Source: an uncultured Alphaproteobacteria bacterium (GTDB taxonomy: Bacteria; Pseudomonadota; Alphaproteobacteria; HIMB59). Taken from it: DNA of 52,359 nt. The stretch is taken from assembly GCA_902509695.1 (NCBI GenBank), contig CABWYP010000007.1, forward strand, positions 1-52,359. The letters run 5' to 3'. Positions 1 to 9,486 of this stretch are shown here, piece after piece. The position numbers and the translations under genes were made by a program. How positions within the stretch are numbered: position 1 is the stretch's first letter; the number at the start of each line of letters is the position of its first letter. Below the pieces are notes generated by a model that made no database searches, was not told where the DNA came from, and saw only the letters and a program-made list of their open reading frames with translations.

Positions 1-1
1 T

Positions 2-109
2 TATGGAAGACAGTTTTGCAAAGCTAGAGGTTGTTACGGTGTTGAGTGTGAAATCTGCACATCTTGTTATCCCAAAAGAAAAAAACCAATAATTGTTAAA
101 AAACCATAG
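2..109 (+). CDS. C-terminal fragment of a probable endonuclease III (Nth)
   Basis: The reading frame is open from the window edge for 35 codons and ends at TAG (107-109). The visible tail has the shape GRxxCKARG and then Cys residues at fragment positions 6, 11, 16, 19 and 22, followed by a basic end. The GRxxCKAR segment and a cysteine cluster at the extreme C-terminus resemble the [4Fe-4S] loop of endonuclease III-type DNA glycosylases. The spacing (C-x9-C-x2-C-x2-C) is not the textbook C-x6-C-x2-C-x5-C, so the assignment is tentative. Any small protein with a C-terminal Fe-S or zinc cluster is an alternative. It lies 58 bases upstream of pyc on the same strand. Confidence 0.45.
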   Translation, partial: YGRQFCKARGCYGVECEICTSCYPKRKKPIIVKKP

Positions 110-167
110 ATTACTAATGAAAAAAGACATAATAATGTATAAAAATATCATTATTAATTATTAGAAA

Positions 168-3100
168 ATGAAAACTATAAATAAAATTTTAATTGCGAAT
201 AGAAGTGAAATTGCTATTAGAATTTCACGTGCAGCAACGGAACTAGGTTTTAAGACTGTTTCCATTTATTCTTATGAAGATAGGTTTGCTTTGCATCGTT
301 TTAAAACTGATGAAAGTTACTTGGTTGGTTCAGGTCTGGGCCCTATTCAGGCATACTTAGATTATAAAGGCATTGTACAAATAGCCAAAAACTCTGGTTG
401 TGATGCAATTCATCCTGGATATGGTTTTTTGTCAGAAAATCCTGAATTTGCAGATGAATGCGCCAAGCACAATATTCTTTTTGTTGGTCCATCATCTAAA
501 ATTATGAGGTCTTTAGGAAATAAGGTTGAGGCTAAAAAAACAGCTAACAAAGCAAAAGTTCCCACTATCCCATCCACAGGACCACTTCCAAAAGATTCCA
601 AAAAATGTAAATCACTTGCAAAAAAAATTGGCTATCCAATTATGTTAAAAGCCTCTTGGGGTGGGGGTGGACGTGGCATGCGAGTTATCAGGAAAGAGTC
701 AGAACTAGAAAATCAAATAAATACTGCTCGACGTGAAGCCAAAAGTGCTTTTGGGAAAGATGATGTTTTTTTTGAAAAATTAATTGAAAAAGCTTTTCAT
801 GTGGAGGTTCAAATAATTGGAGATACGCATGGAAACATAGTGCATTTATTTGAAAGAGACTGTTCACTTCAAAGAAGACACCAAAAAGTTGTTGAAAGAG
901 CTCCCGCTGCATACTTAAGTGACGATGAAAGACAGGCTATTTGTGAAGCTGGGGTAAGAATTGGAAAACAGGTAAATTATTCATGTGCAGGAACAGTGGA
1001 ATTCTTAATGGATGCAAGATCAAGAAATTTCTTTTTTATTGAGGTTAACCCTAGGGTACAAGTTGAACACACAGTAACAGAAGAGATCACAGGTATTGAT
1101 ATAGTTAAAGCACAATTTCTCTTAGCATCAGGTTCAAAAATTGGTGATGGTGTTTGTGGAGTTCCCAATCAAGAAGATATACATATGAGAGGCCATGCAA
1201 TTCAATCACGAGTTACAACTGAAGATGCATCGAATGATTTTGCTCCAGATTATGGGAAAATAACAGTTTATCGATCTGCAAGTGGACACGGAATTAGGTT
1301 AGATGCTGGAACGGCTGCTACGGGAACCGTTATTACTCCTTATTATGACTCTTTGTTAGTAAAAGTTTCTGCCAAAGGGCAGACTCCACTTGAGGCAAAA
1401 GAAAGAATGGACAGAGCCTTAAGAGAATTTAGGGTAAGGGGAGTTAAAACAAATATTCCATTTCTTCTAAAGCTTATAAACCACAAAGGTTTTGATAATT
1501 TTAAATATCATACAAAATTTATTGATAGTGAAAAAAGTTTATTTAATTTTTCAAGTAGAAGAGACAGGGCTTCGAAAGCTCTTAACTTCTTGGCAGAAGT
1601 TATTGTAAATGGTAATTCGGAAGTTCTAAACCGTCCAAAATTAAGAGAAACCACTCCTGCGAAGCTATCTGATTTTGGTATAGCAAAATCCCCAAATGCA
1701 AAAAAAATGGTTCCAAAAACTTTTAAACAAATTCTAGATGATAAAGGACCAAAAGAGGTCGCTCTAGAAGTTTTAAAACAAAAAAAATTATTAATTACCG
1801 ATACAACTTTTAGAGATGCACACCAATCTCTAATTGCTACACGTATGAGAACACAAGATATGTTAGGTATAACAGATTTATATGAAGATAGATTAAAGGA
1901 CTTATTTTCTATTGAATGTTGGGGTGGCGCAACATTCGATGTAGCCTTGAGATTTTTAAAAGAGGACCCATGGGAAAGACTTGAAAAACTAAGAGAGCAA
2001 ATGCCATCTGCATTACTACAAATGTTGTTTAGAGGGTCAAATGCTTTAGGTTACACTAACTACCCTGACAACGTTTTAAGAAACTTTATTCAAATTTCTG
2101 CAAGGTCTGGGATAGATGTTTTTAGAATATTCGATGCCTTAAATTGGATTGAAAATATGAAGGTTTCAATAGACGAAGTTCTTAAGTCAGGAAAAATTTG
2201 TGAAGCTTCCATTTGTTATTCTGGAGACCTCTCATCTAAGTCTGAAAAAAAATATACATTAGATTATTACCTAAAAATGGCAGAAAAACTTGAGAAAATG
2301 GGAGTACACTTTTTAGCTATTAAAGATATGGCGGGCCTCTGTAAACCAAAGGCTGCTAAAATTTTATTCAAAGAGCTTAAAAAAAATATCAAAATCCCTA
2401 TTCATTTTCACACACATGATACTAGCGGAAACGGTGTTGCAACTCTCTTAAATGCTTCTGATGCTGGGGTGGATATCGTAGACCTGGCTATAGACTCATG
2501 GTCTGGATTTACATCACAGCCTAGTTTTGGTGCTGTGCTTGAGTCTCTTGATGGCAACACAAGAGATCCAAAAATATCTTCTGCCGTCGTGCGGACTGCC
2601 GCTAACTATTGGGAAGGTGTTAGAAAACAATATCAACCTTTTGAGAGTAAGACTCGAACAAGCATGTCTGAGGTATACCTTCATCAAATGCCAGGAGGTC
2701 AATATACAAATTTAAGGGAGCAAGCTAGATCTATGGGTATAAACGACGATAGATGGCCAGAACTTGCATCTATGTATGCCGAGGTCAATAAAATATTTGG
2801 TGATGTTATAAAAGTTACCCCTATTTCAAAAGTTGTTGGTGATATGGCTATTTACATGATTGCCAACAATATACAAATCAAGGAAGTTCTAGACCCAAAA
2901 AATGATGTTGGTTTCCCAGCTTCTGTAATTGAATTCTTTAGTGGAAGATTAGGCCAGCCATATAAAGGCTTCCCTAAAGCACTACAGAAAAAAATCCTTA
3001 AAGGTAAGAAGTCAATAAATTATCGTCTTGGCTCAAAGCTTCCGTCTTTAAATATTAAAAAGAGAAATATTGAATTAACAAAAAAGTACAAAGATACTAT

Positions 3101-3632
3101 TTCCGAAAAAGATACCTTATCACAAATTTTCTTCCCAGAAGTATTTGATGAATATATTAAACATAAAAAGAAGTTTGGAAATACAAGTGTAATTCCAACT
3201 TCAAATTATTTCTTTGGAATGAATCCTGGTGAAGAAATATATGTCTCTATAGAGCCCGGAAAAACTTTAATAATTAGATATTTCACTTTAAGTGAACCTA
3301 ATGAAAAAGGTTTCAGGACAGTTTATTTTGAATTAAATGGACAACCTCGCTCTGTTGATGTGAAAGATAATTCAATTGCCATAGATGACTTAGCAAAGGA
3401 GATGGCTGATTCAAGTAACAAAGATCATGTTGGTGCCCCAATACCAGGTCTTTTAGTGGACGTAACAGTAACAGAGGGCATGAAGGTGTCAAAAGGTGCA
3501 AAATTATGCACCATTGAAGCGATGAAAATGGAAACTGTAATTTATGCTGAGAATACAGGGTTAGTTCAAAAACTTTGTGTCAAAGCAGGTGAAAATATTG
3601 AAGCTCAACAGTTACTATTTGTTATAAAATAA
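168..3632 (+). CDS. pyc: pyruvate carboxylase, full-length single-chain form
   Basis: Converts pyruvate, bicarbonate and ATP to oxaloacetate in the cytoplasm, the main anaplerotic carbon-fixing step. The 1154-residue chain has the family's full order. The biotin carboxylase domain covers about 1-450, with the ATP-grasp glycine loop GGGGRGMR just after K161. The carboxyltransferase domain starts near DTTFRDAHQS (545-554). The biotinyl domain is at the C-terminus with the biotin-accepting lysine in EAMKME at K1120. ATG start; only a weak ribosome site is visible. It is followed by ispH after 34 bases on the same strand, possibly one transcript. Length and domain order match the alphaproteobacterial alpha4-type enzyme, and nothing is truncated. 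Confidence 0.97.
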   Translation: MKTINKILIANRSEIAIRISRAATELGFKTVSIYSYEDRFALHRFKTDESYLVGSGLGPIQAYLDYKGIVQIAKNSGCDAIHPGYGFLSENPEFADECAKHNILFVGPSSKIMRSLGNKVEAKKTANKAKVPTIPSTGPLPKDSKKCKSLAKKIGYPIMLKASWGGGGRGMRVIRKESELENQINTARREAKSAFGKDDVFFEKLIEKAFHVEVQIIGDTHGNIVHLFERDCSLQRRHQKVVERAPAAYLSDDERQAICEAGVRIGKQVNYSCAGTVEFLMDARSRNFFFIEVNPRVQVEHTVTEEITGIDIVKAQFLLASGSKIGDGVCGVPNQEDIHMRGHAIQSRVTTEDASNDFAPDYGKITVYRSASGHGIRLDAGTAATGTVITPYYDSLLVKVSAKGQTPLEAKERMDRALREFRVRGVKTNIPFLLKLINHKGFDNFKYHTKFIDSEKSLFNFSSRRDRASKALNFLAEVIVNGNSEVLNRPKLRETTPAKLSDFGIAKSPNAKKMVPKTFKQILDDKGPKEVALEVLKQKKLLITDTTFRDAHQSLIATRMRTQDMLGITDLYEDRLKDLFSIECWGGATFDVALRFLKEDPWERLEKLREQMPSALLQMLFRGSNALGYTNYPDNVLRNFIQISARSGIDVFRIFDALNWIENMKVSIDEVLKSGKICEASICYSGDLSSKSEKKYTLDYYLKMAEKLEKMGVHFLAIKDMAGLCKPKAAKILFKELKKNIKIPIHFHTHDTSGNGVATLLNASDAGVDIVDLAIDSWSGFTSQPSFGAVLESLDGNTRDPKISSAVVRTAANYWEGVRKQYQPFESKTRTSMSEVYLHQMPGGQYTNLREQARSMGINDDRWPELASMYAEVNKIFGDVIKVTPISKVVGDMAIYMIANNIQIKEVLDPKNDVGFPASVIEFFSGRLGQPYKGFPKALQKKILKGKKSINYRLGSKLPSLNIKKRNIELTKKYKDTISEKDTLSQIFFPEVFDEYIKHKKKFGNTSVIPTSNYFFGMNPGEEIYVSIEPGKTLIIRYFTLSEPNEKGFRTVYFELNGQPRSVDVKDNSIAIDDLAKEMADSSNKDHVGAPIPGLLVDVTVTEGMKVSKGAKLCTIEAMKMETVIYAENTGLVQKLCVKAGENIEAQQLLFVIK

Positions 3633-3666
3633 TTTTTTCTAATTTCTAATGTGATAGTTTCTAACT

Positions 3667-4605
3667 GTGCTAAAAAAAATATTAACAGCTAAGCATAGAG
3701 GTTTTTGTGCAGGAGTAGAGCGTGCTGTAGAAATGGTTGAAAAAAGTCTCATTAAATACGGCTCTCCTGTCTACGTTCGACACGAAATTGTTCATAATAA
3801 GTTTGTTGTAAATAATTTAAAAAAAAAAGGAGTTATTTTTGTAAACTCTTTAGATGAAATTCCCAATGGAACCAAACAGCCAGTAATTTTTTCTGCTCAC
3901 GGTGTTGCTAGAAGAGTTATAGATAAAGCTAAAAATTATAATTTGCTGTATTATGATGCTATATGCCCATTAGTAAGTAAAATTCATAAAGAGATACTTC
4001 AATTAGAAAAACAAAATTTTCAAATTATCATGATAGGACACGATGGTCATCCTGAAGTAGAAGGTACTGCTGGTCAACTTCAAGATATGGGCAACTTAAC
4101 ATTAGTTCAAGATATAGACGATGTGGAAAAATTGTACTTTCCGTTAGACCAAAATTTAGCCTACATAACTCAAACAACACTGTCAGTTCTGGATACACAA
4201 GAAATTGTAAGTGCTCTCAAAGAAAAATTTCCCTCTATTCAAGAGCCTAAAAAATCTGATATATGTTATGCTACTTCTAATAGACAAGAGTCCGTCAAAG
4301 AAATGGCACAAAAAGTTGATGCCATTTATGTAATTGGTGCTTTTAATAGTTCTAACTCCATACGACTTGTTGAAACAGCTAAACATTTTGGCTGTAAACA
4401 CAGTGAGCTAATAGAAAACATTGATGACTTCGATTTTGATCAACTTTCTAAATATAATGAAATTGGGCTCACAGCTAGTGCCTCCGCTCCAGAACAACAA
4501 TTAGACTTATTTATAAACAAGGCTAGTAATCTCTTTAATCTTAAGGTTTTAGATTATAAAGAAGATGAAAATATAGTTTTTAAGGTACCTAATTTTCTTA
4601 ATTAA
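3667..4605 (+). CDS. ispH: 4-hydroxy-3-methylbut-2-enyl diphosphate reductase
   Basis: Last step of the MEP pathway: reduces HMBPP to IPP and DMAPP. The 312-residue protein starts with GTG and has the three Fe-S ligands where expected: C14 in GFCAGV, C100 in DAICPLV and C200 in DICYATSNRQ. It also carries the conserved IGHDGHPEVEGT and SSNS motifs. Its 3' end overlaps the convergent blh gene by 8 bases, with no terminator between them. Its place beside the carotenoid/retinal genes suggests it supplies C5 units for that pathway as well as for general isoprenoids. Confidence 0.96.
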   Translation: MLKKILTAKHRGFCAGVERAVEMVEKSLIKYGSPVYVRHEIVHNKFVVNNLKKKGVIFVNSLDEIPNGTKQPVIFSAHGVARRVIDKAKNYNLLYYDAICPLVSKIHKEILQLEKQNFQIIMIGHDGHPEVEGTAGQLQDMGNLTLVQDIDDVEKLYFPLDQNLAYITQTTLSVLDTQEIVSALKEKFPSIQEPKKSDICYATSNRQESVKEMAQKVDAIYVIGAFNSSNSIRLVETAKHFGCKHSELIENIDDFDFDQLSKYNEIGLTASASAPEQQLDLFINKASNLFNLKVLDYKEDENIVFKVPNFLN

Positions 4606-5413
4606 ATTTTTTTCTATAAAAAAAATCTACAAGAGTCATATGCGGTAAGGTCAAAGCAGCAAGACCGATAAAGACAGTTTTAATAAAAGATTCATCAAAA
4701 GAAACATTCATGCTCAAATAAATGATTGTTACGCATCCACCAATCCAAGTTAGAGCAGTAAAAATAGCCGTTGAGGTATAAACAAATCTCTTATTAGATA
4801 AATATTGATTAGTATCAGCAAGAATAGCTTTTACATGCTTAAAAGTATGTATAAAGCAAAAATATAAAGCAAAACCTGTTAATGGGTCTAACAAAGAAAT
4901 GACAATTAAAACTAATAACATTTCAAGTAAACCCCACCTAAGTTTTTGAATGTGAATAGCTAAAAAACAATAATAAATAAGAAAGAATATATAAAATGCG
5001 TAGCAAATAATTAAATAATTTTTCATATAAGTGAAATTTTCATTCGATAAATACTTAAAAATTTCAAATGATTCGTGTGTGTGAAAAAAGATAACCCCAA
5101 ATATAATATTCATGCCATGAGTAAGAGTTATTGGCCACTTGTGAATTTTAATTTTCATATTAGACCAGTCACACAAACCAAAGTGAACTATACTCATTAA
5201 AATAAATAAATTGAGTGCAATGATTGAAAAATTTATCCAAAAAATAATCACAGCTAGAGATATTAAAATGTATCCAATAATAAATAACATGAATCTTTTT
5301 TTTGACTGAAAGCCAAGTAAAGCAGCAACAGCTCCATCAAAGGAACCATGTGGAACACCAATAAAAGAGACCAGGCAGAGTGCTATAAGAGAAAGAGTGC
5401 TTAATTCATACAT
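4598..5413 (-). CDS. blh: Brp/Blh-family beta-carotene 15,15'-dioxygenase
   Basis: Integral-membrane dioxygenase that cleaves beta-carotene into two retinals, the chromophore of the proteorhodopsin encoded upstream. The 271-residue protein is strongly hydrophobic with about six to eight membrane spans. It has the family's histidine motifs in order: GVPHGSFDG near the N-terminus, HFGLCDW, FIHTFKHVKAI and LPHMTLVDFF near the C-terminus. ATG start; it overlaps the end of crtY by 13 bases, so it is probably translationally coupled. It is the last gene of the minus-strand carotenoid operon. Length is normal for the family. Confidence 0.95.
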   Translation of the reverse strand: MYELSTLSLIALCLVSFIGVPHGSFDGAVAALLGFQSKKRFMLFIIGYILISLAVIIFWINFSIIALNLFILMSIVHFGLCDWSNMKIKIHKWPITLTHGMNIIFGVIFFHTHESFEIFKYLSNENFTYMKNYLIICYAFYIFFLIYYCFLAIHIQKLRWGLLEMLLVLIVISLLDPLTGFALYFCFIHTFKHVKAILADTNQYLSNKRFVYTSTAIFTALTWIGGCVTIIYLSMNVSFDESFIKTVFIGLAALTLPHMTLVDFFYRKKFN

Positions 5414-6486
5414 GATTTAAAAAAACTTTTTAAAAATCCTAATTTTGGCATGGAATATATTATTTTTAATTTTGTAGGTAAACTTGAAGTCCCCATCATA
5501 AAAGATGCAAACTCTTCTGCATTTAATGATTTGACCATATTTTTGAAGATATTCTCAGTCTGCGTGTTATTTTCAATATAATTAACAAATATTGAGTCCA
5601 TCCAATTATCCCAAAAGGTATGATAATTCTCTTTTGGGTTATAAGAATGTAATTTAAGTTTTTTTATAAAAAAAGAAAACGCATAGCCTGATGAGACTTT
5701 AGTAGCACCCCCTCTGGTGCCTATATTAATATGATTGTCATCTATGTTTTCATAATTAATGGAATACATTGGAAGTATTCCCATTTCTTCTTCAATTAAT
5801 TGATAATTTTTTATATTCAAATTATTTTTTATGTAACGTTTTATGTTTCTTTCATACCAGTCCTTTTCTAGAGTGGTTTTAGAAAATACTGTTGACTCAA
5901 TTAAGATTTGATTACTTTTGAGGGGCAATAAGTACATAAAATGCAATCCTTCATCCTGAGAGACACGAAAATCCATCAAATTAACGGTGTTCTCATAATT
6001 AAGCTCATTAGACTTTATAACATATCCAAGAAAATGCTGTTTTAACTTATTTGGTTGTTGTGGAGGTGTTCTAGAGTCATAAACCTTTCTGGAAAATATT
6101 TTTTCTCCTCCTTCCAATGTTATTTCAAAATAATCATTAACTTTTTCTAGATTTAAAACATCATTTTCTTTAATTGTAAGATTATTAAAATCTTTTATAC
6201 AAAAATTTTTCCAATCTTTAAATTTAATAACACAATAAGGCATTTTTTGACTTTCATGTTGAACTCTAAGATCATCATAATTAAATTCCCATTTATCCCA
6301 TCGATATTTTATAATCTCATTAAAATCCTTCATCCAATCTGTAAGCCAAAATGCAAAAAAATTATCTCTAGAACTGTTGTAATTTTTATCCATACCTACA
6401 ATAGACATTGAACTCTTATAATTAAGTTTGAGAGTTGCCAATGCACTCGCACCTAAACCAATAAAAGCTACATCATAAATTTTCAT
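5401..6486 (-). CDS. crtY: lycopene beta-cyclase
   Basis: Cyclises both ends of lycopene to give beta-carotene, the substrate of Blh. The 361-residue protein opens with a dinucleotide-binding stretch (VAFIGLGASALATL). It carries family motifs including SRTPPQQP and, towards the C-terminus, GTRGGATKVSSGYAF. It overlaps crtB by 14 bases and blh by 13 bases, so it sits inside a tightly coupled crtI-crtB-crtY-blh series. It is slightly shorter and more divergent than enterobacterial CrtY, but the motifs and context leave little doubt. Confidence 0.93.
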   Translation of the reverse strand: MKIYDVAFIGLGASALATLKLNYKSSMSIVGMDKNYNSSRDNFFAFWLTDWMKDFNEIIKYRWDKWEFNYDDLRVQHESQKMPYCVIKFKDWKNFCIKDFNNLTIKENDVLNLEKVNDYFEITLEGGEKIFSRKVYDSRTPPQQPNKLKQHFLGYVIKSNELNYENTVNLMDFRVSQDEGLHFMYLLPLKSNQILIESTVFSKTTLEKDWYERNIKRYIKNNLNIKNYQLIEEEMGILPMYSINYENIDDNHINIGTRGGATKVSSGYAFSFFIKKLKLHSYNPKENYHTFWDNWMDSIFVNYIENNTQTENIFKNMVKSLNAEEFASFMMGTSSLPTKLKIIYSMPKLGFLKSFFKSCMN

Positions 6487-7378
6487 TTTTAAAAGTGCCT
6501 CTAATTGCTGAGTATTTTTTATAAATGTGATTTATAAAAAAAAATTTAGGAATTGATTTTAAAGTTATTAATAATTTTTCAAACCTATTTAAGTAAACTC
6601 TTTTATTATCATATAAAAAACCATTACTTTTAATTTTTTCTCCTATTCCTTTATATACCTGTGCTGCAATATAAATCGCAAGTCTAGTTCTAATTGGAAT
6701 ATATCTAAGCCCACTAAAACCATTTTCATAATATATATTAGACAGCTTAATTATTCTTTTAAGAGCATCGCTAACTTTATTTTGTATTTGTGTATTTTTT
6801 ATGTCTTTGAGGCTCAGGGTATCAACTTCACCTATCCAATCTTTAGGTAAGTAAATTCTATTAATAATTGAGTCCTCATAAATATCCCTCGCAATATTAG
6901 TTAGTTGCATAGCTATTCCTAAATCTATGGCATGCTTTTTTGCTTTTGAATCTCTCACATCAATAATGGGCATCATCATCAAACCCACAGTGCCTGCTAC
7001 TTCATAGGAGTACTCTATAAGCTCAGCTTCAGTATTTAATCTAACACTAGTCTGATCTTTGATAAGTCCATTAGTAAGGTCCTCTAGGATTGACAGACTA
7101 ATCCCATATCTTTGAAAAAAAATATTAACCTCATGAGATTTATCTGAAGTAATTTTTTGGAGCTGACTTTTAATTTCTTCTGATAAATTTTTATCAGACT
7201 CATCAGCCAAATCATCAAAATATCTGCAAATACTGTAAAGCTGTGATGCACCAAGCCTATTAGAAGCTGGAAGAAAAAAACTAGCCCAATAAAAACTTTT
7301 ACCGTGATTTTTTAATGAGCTGAAGTCATTTCGATATTCTTGCAAAGCGTTATTTGATGTCAAAATCTTTTTTAACAA
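6473..7378 (-). CDS. crtB: phytoene synthase
   Basis: Joins two GGPP molecules head to head to give phytoene, the first committed carotenoid step. The 301-residue protein has the squalene/phytoene synthase signatures: the Asp-rich YFDDLADE in the N-terminal part, and the second motif ARDIYED in the middle followed by RIYLP. The annotated start is TTG within crtI (29-base overlap). No ATG occurs before the conserved KSFYWASFFLP segment, so a TTG start, here or a few codons further in, is required. The substrate would come from the divergent GGPP synthase at 10681-11580. Confidence 0.94.
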   Translation of the reverse strand: MLKKILTSNNALQEYRNDFSSLKNHGKSFYWASFFLPASNRLGASQLYSICRYFDDLADESDKNLSEEIKSQLQKITSDKSHEVNIFFQRYGISLSILEDLTNGLIKDQTSVRLNTEAELIEYSYEVAGTVGLMMMPIIDVRDSKAKKHAIDLGIAMQLTNIARDIYEDSIINRIYLPKDWIGEVDTLSLKDIKNTQIQNKVSDALKRIIKLSNIYYENGFSGLRYIPIRTRLAIYIAAQVYKGIGEKIKSNGFLYDNKRVYLNRFEKLLITLKSIPKFFFINHIYKKYSAIRGTFKNENL

Positions 7379-8837
7379 GTTTTTCTATTACTTTTGCTGA
7401 ACATAAAACTCCTGGAATGCCAGCGCCTGGATGTGAACCTGCTGCTGAAAAATATAAATTACTAATTTTTTTATCCTTATTATGGTATCTGAACCATGCA
7501 GATTGTGAAAAAATTGGTGCTATGGAAAAACCTGCTCCATGCATTGATCTATAATCATTTTTAAAATCCTCTGGTGTCATCCAAAAATCAGCTTCAATAT
7601 TTTCATTCAAAGAGGGCATAATAGTATCCCCTAAGGCTTTAACAATCTTATCCCTTAATAAAGGACCCTCTTTAGACCAATCTATGTTGGCCTGTAAGTT
7701 AGGCACAGGACATAAAACATAAAAACTATCTTTACCAGAGGGTGCAAATGTCTGATCAGTAGCAGTTGGCCTATGAAGATATAATGAAAAATCTTTAGTA
7801 AGAATTTTACTTTCAAAAATATCTTTTAATAATTCCTTATACCTATCAGCCATCCAAATTGTGTGGTGTGCCACTGAGGGATATTGTTTTTTACTTCCAA
7901 AAAATAATACATAAAGACCCATGGAATATTGAACTTTTTTTTCTGATTTTGGAAGGACCCCTTTACTAAACCGAGGTTCTAACATCTCTTTATAGACAGT
8001 TGGTGGATCAGCATTACATATTACTGCATCAGCAAGAAACATCTCTCCATTAGTTAGTTTAACACCGGTTGCGATATTATTGCTAATAATGATTTTTTCT
8101 ACATCAGAGTTTTTCTTAATAGTAATATTATTTTTAATCATAAGTTTCTCTAATTCTCTTACAATTTTTCCAGTTCCTCCCATACAAAAAAAAACACCCC
8201 ATTTTCTCTCTAAATAATGAATAAGAGCGTAAATAGAGGTAGTAGTAAAAGGGTTACCACCAACTAAAAGAGGATGTATTGAGAAAGCTTTTCTTATAAA
8301 TTCATTTTTTAATTTACTATTGACCAATTGCCCAACTGTTAAAAAGCTTTTGAGCTTTAAAAGCGATGGCACTTGCTTTGCCATCTCCCAAAAGGACGAA
8401 AAAGGTTTGTCAGATAACTTTTCAAAACCAATTTTAAAAATTTCTTTTGAGGTCTGTAAAAGGTCTTCATATCCTTTAACATCATTAGCGTCAAATTTTT
8501 TGATTTCTTCATTTGTATCTTCAATAGAAGGCCTATAATCAAAAGTCTTACCATTATGAAAATAAAATCTATACCAAGGATCTAATGGAACAAAATTAAG
8601 ATAGTCTTTTAAATTTTCACCATGTAGCTCAAAAAGCTCTTCAAAAAGAAAAGGTGCTGTAATAACAGTTGGTCCAGCATCATGTCTATACCCTCCACGC
8701 TGAAAAACTCTTGCCCTTCCTCCTAGCATGTCTAATCGTTCAATTAAAGTTACATCAAATCCAAGCTTTTTTAATCTTAGAGATGCTGCAATACCACCAA
8801 AGCCAGCACCGATTACGACCGCATTTTTAGTCTTCAT
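7350..8837 (-). CDS. crtI: phytoene desaturase (lycopene-forming type)
   Basis: FAD enzyme that introduces double bonds into phytoene to make lycopene. The 495-residue chain starts with the FAD-binding GAGFGG motif (residues 10-15) and ERLDMLGGRA, and has GYRHDAGPTV shortly after. It ends with the CrtI signature around AAGSHPGAGIPGV. Its ATG lies 11 bases inside the preceding 68-codon gene, so translation is probably coupled. It is the first recognisable carotenoid gene of the minus-strand operon. Length is typical (about 490-510 residues). Confidence 0.96.
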   Translation of the reverse strand: MKTKNAVVIGAGFGGIAASLRLKKLGFDVTLIERLDMLGGRARVFQRGGYRHDAGPTVITAPFLFEELFELHGENLKDYLNFVPLDPWYRFYFHNGKTFDYRPSIEDTNEEIKKFDANDVKGYEDLLQTSKEIFKIGFEKLSDKPFSSFWEMAKQVPSLLKLKSFLTVGQLVNSKLKNEFIRKAFSIHPLLVGGNPFTTTSIYALIHYLERKWGVFFCMGGTGKIVRELEKLMIKNNITIKKNSDVEKIIISNNIATGVKLTNGEMFLADAVICNADPPTVYKEMLEPRFSKGVLPKSEKKVQYSMGLYVLFFGSKKQYPSVAHHTIWMADRYKELLKDIFESKILTKDFSLYLHRPTATDQTFAPSGKDSFYVLCPVPNLQANIDWSKEGPLLRDKIVKALGDTIMPSLNENIEADFWMTPEDFKNDYRSMHGAGFSIAPIFSQSAWFRYHNKDKKISNLYFSAAGSHPGAGIPGVLCSAKVIEKLVKKDFDIK

Positions 8838-9033
8838 CTTTGCGATCGTGATTGGAACTTCTAAATACTAAAAAGGCTACAAATAAAACCGCAATTACAT
8901 AAACTATAACTACTAAAGGACTATTTACAAAAGCCTCATGTAGTTGATCATTTGCACATATAAAATCTTTCTTTATATCGCTAGCACGCTCAGACTGCTG
9001 TATTTGTTCGCAAGTTGATTCAGAATGCTTCAT
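8827..9033 (-). CDS. small single-span membrane protein in the carotenoid operon, unknown function
   Basis: A 68-residue protein not recognised as a named family. The N-terminal half is polar and holds two cysteines (C8 and C26). One membrane span follows at about 38-57 (VIVYVIAVLFVAFLVF core), then a charged tail ending DRKDED. Its ATG shares a base with the stop of the upstream 151-codon frame (TAATG), and its end overlaps crtI by 11 bases. That arrangement and the lack of any gap argue that it is a real gene expressed with the carotenoid enzymes. Its place suggests a role in carotenoid or retinal handling, but that is inference from position only. Confidence 0.7.
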   Translation of the reverse strand: MKHSESTCEQIQQSERASDIKKDFICANDQLHEAFVNSPLVVIVYVIAVLFVAFLVFRSSNHDRKDED

Positions 9034-9470
9034 TAGATTAGCGAGTTAGCCTTTATTATTCTCAATATGAACATGATAGTAAAATACCCTGCATTAATCA
9101 TCAATATAAAACCAATAAAGTATATTATTTCTTTGGGAAGCTGATCATCGAAAAATTTTGTAAAAAAGTTACGTGATAGAACAATTCCCATTTCTATATA
9201 TAAAATTGATATTATAGCTGCATTAAAAATTAAAAAAGTTAATTCTGAGTATTGAAAAATTATAAAATTTAGCAATAAGACCAGTAAACTTAATAGGATT
9301 GTCAGGGATATAGAAAGGATTGTAATATCAAATTTAATCGGAACGATGATTTTAATTTTTTCCTTATAGGAGGATTTTAATAGGATAATGCAAATAAATA
9401 TTAAAAGCTCAATAAATGTAATGATAACGAGCTTAGTTAGTATCAAATTAGGATGGAATAATTCACTCAT
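9033..9470 (-). CDS. four-span membrane protein between proteorhodopsin and crtI, unknown function
   Basis: A very hydrophobic protein, 145 residues from the ATG at 9470. The frame also extends to a TTG at 9488, but that codon lies on the edge of the terminator U-run of the proteorhodopsin gene, so the ATG is preferred. About four membrane spans can be seen (roughly residues 12-31, 48-69, 75-97 and 115-137). No catalytic motif or known family was recognised. It is the first gene after the proteorhodopsin terminator and is coupled by TAATG to the 68-codon gene. A retinal, carotenoid or opsin accessory role is possible but unproven. Confidence 0.68.
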   Translation of the reverse strand: MSELFHPNLILTKLVIITFIELLIFICIILLKSSYKEKIKIIVPIKFDITILSISLTILLSLLVLLLNFIIFQYSELTFLIFNAAIISILYIEMGIVLSRNFFTKFFDDQLPKEIIYFIGFILMINAGYFTIMFILRIIKANSLI

Positions 9471-9486
9471 ATCCTGATAAAGAGTC

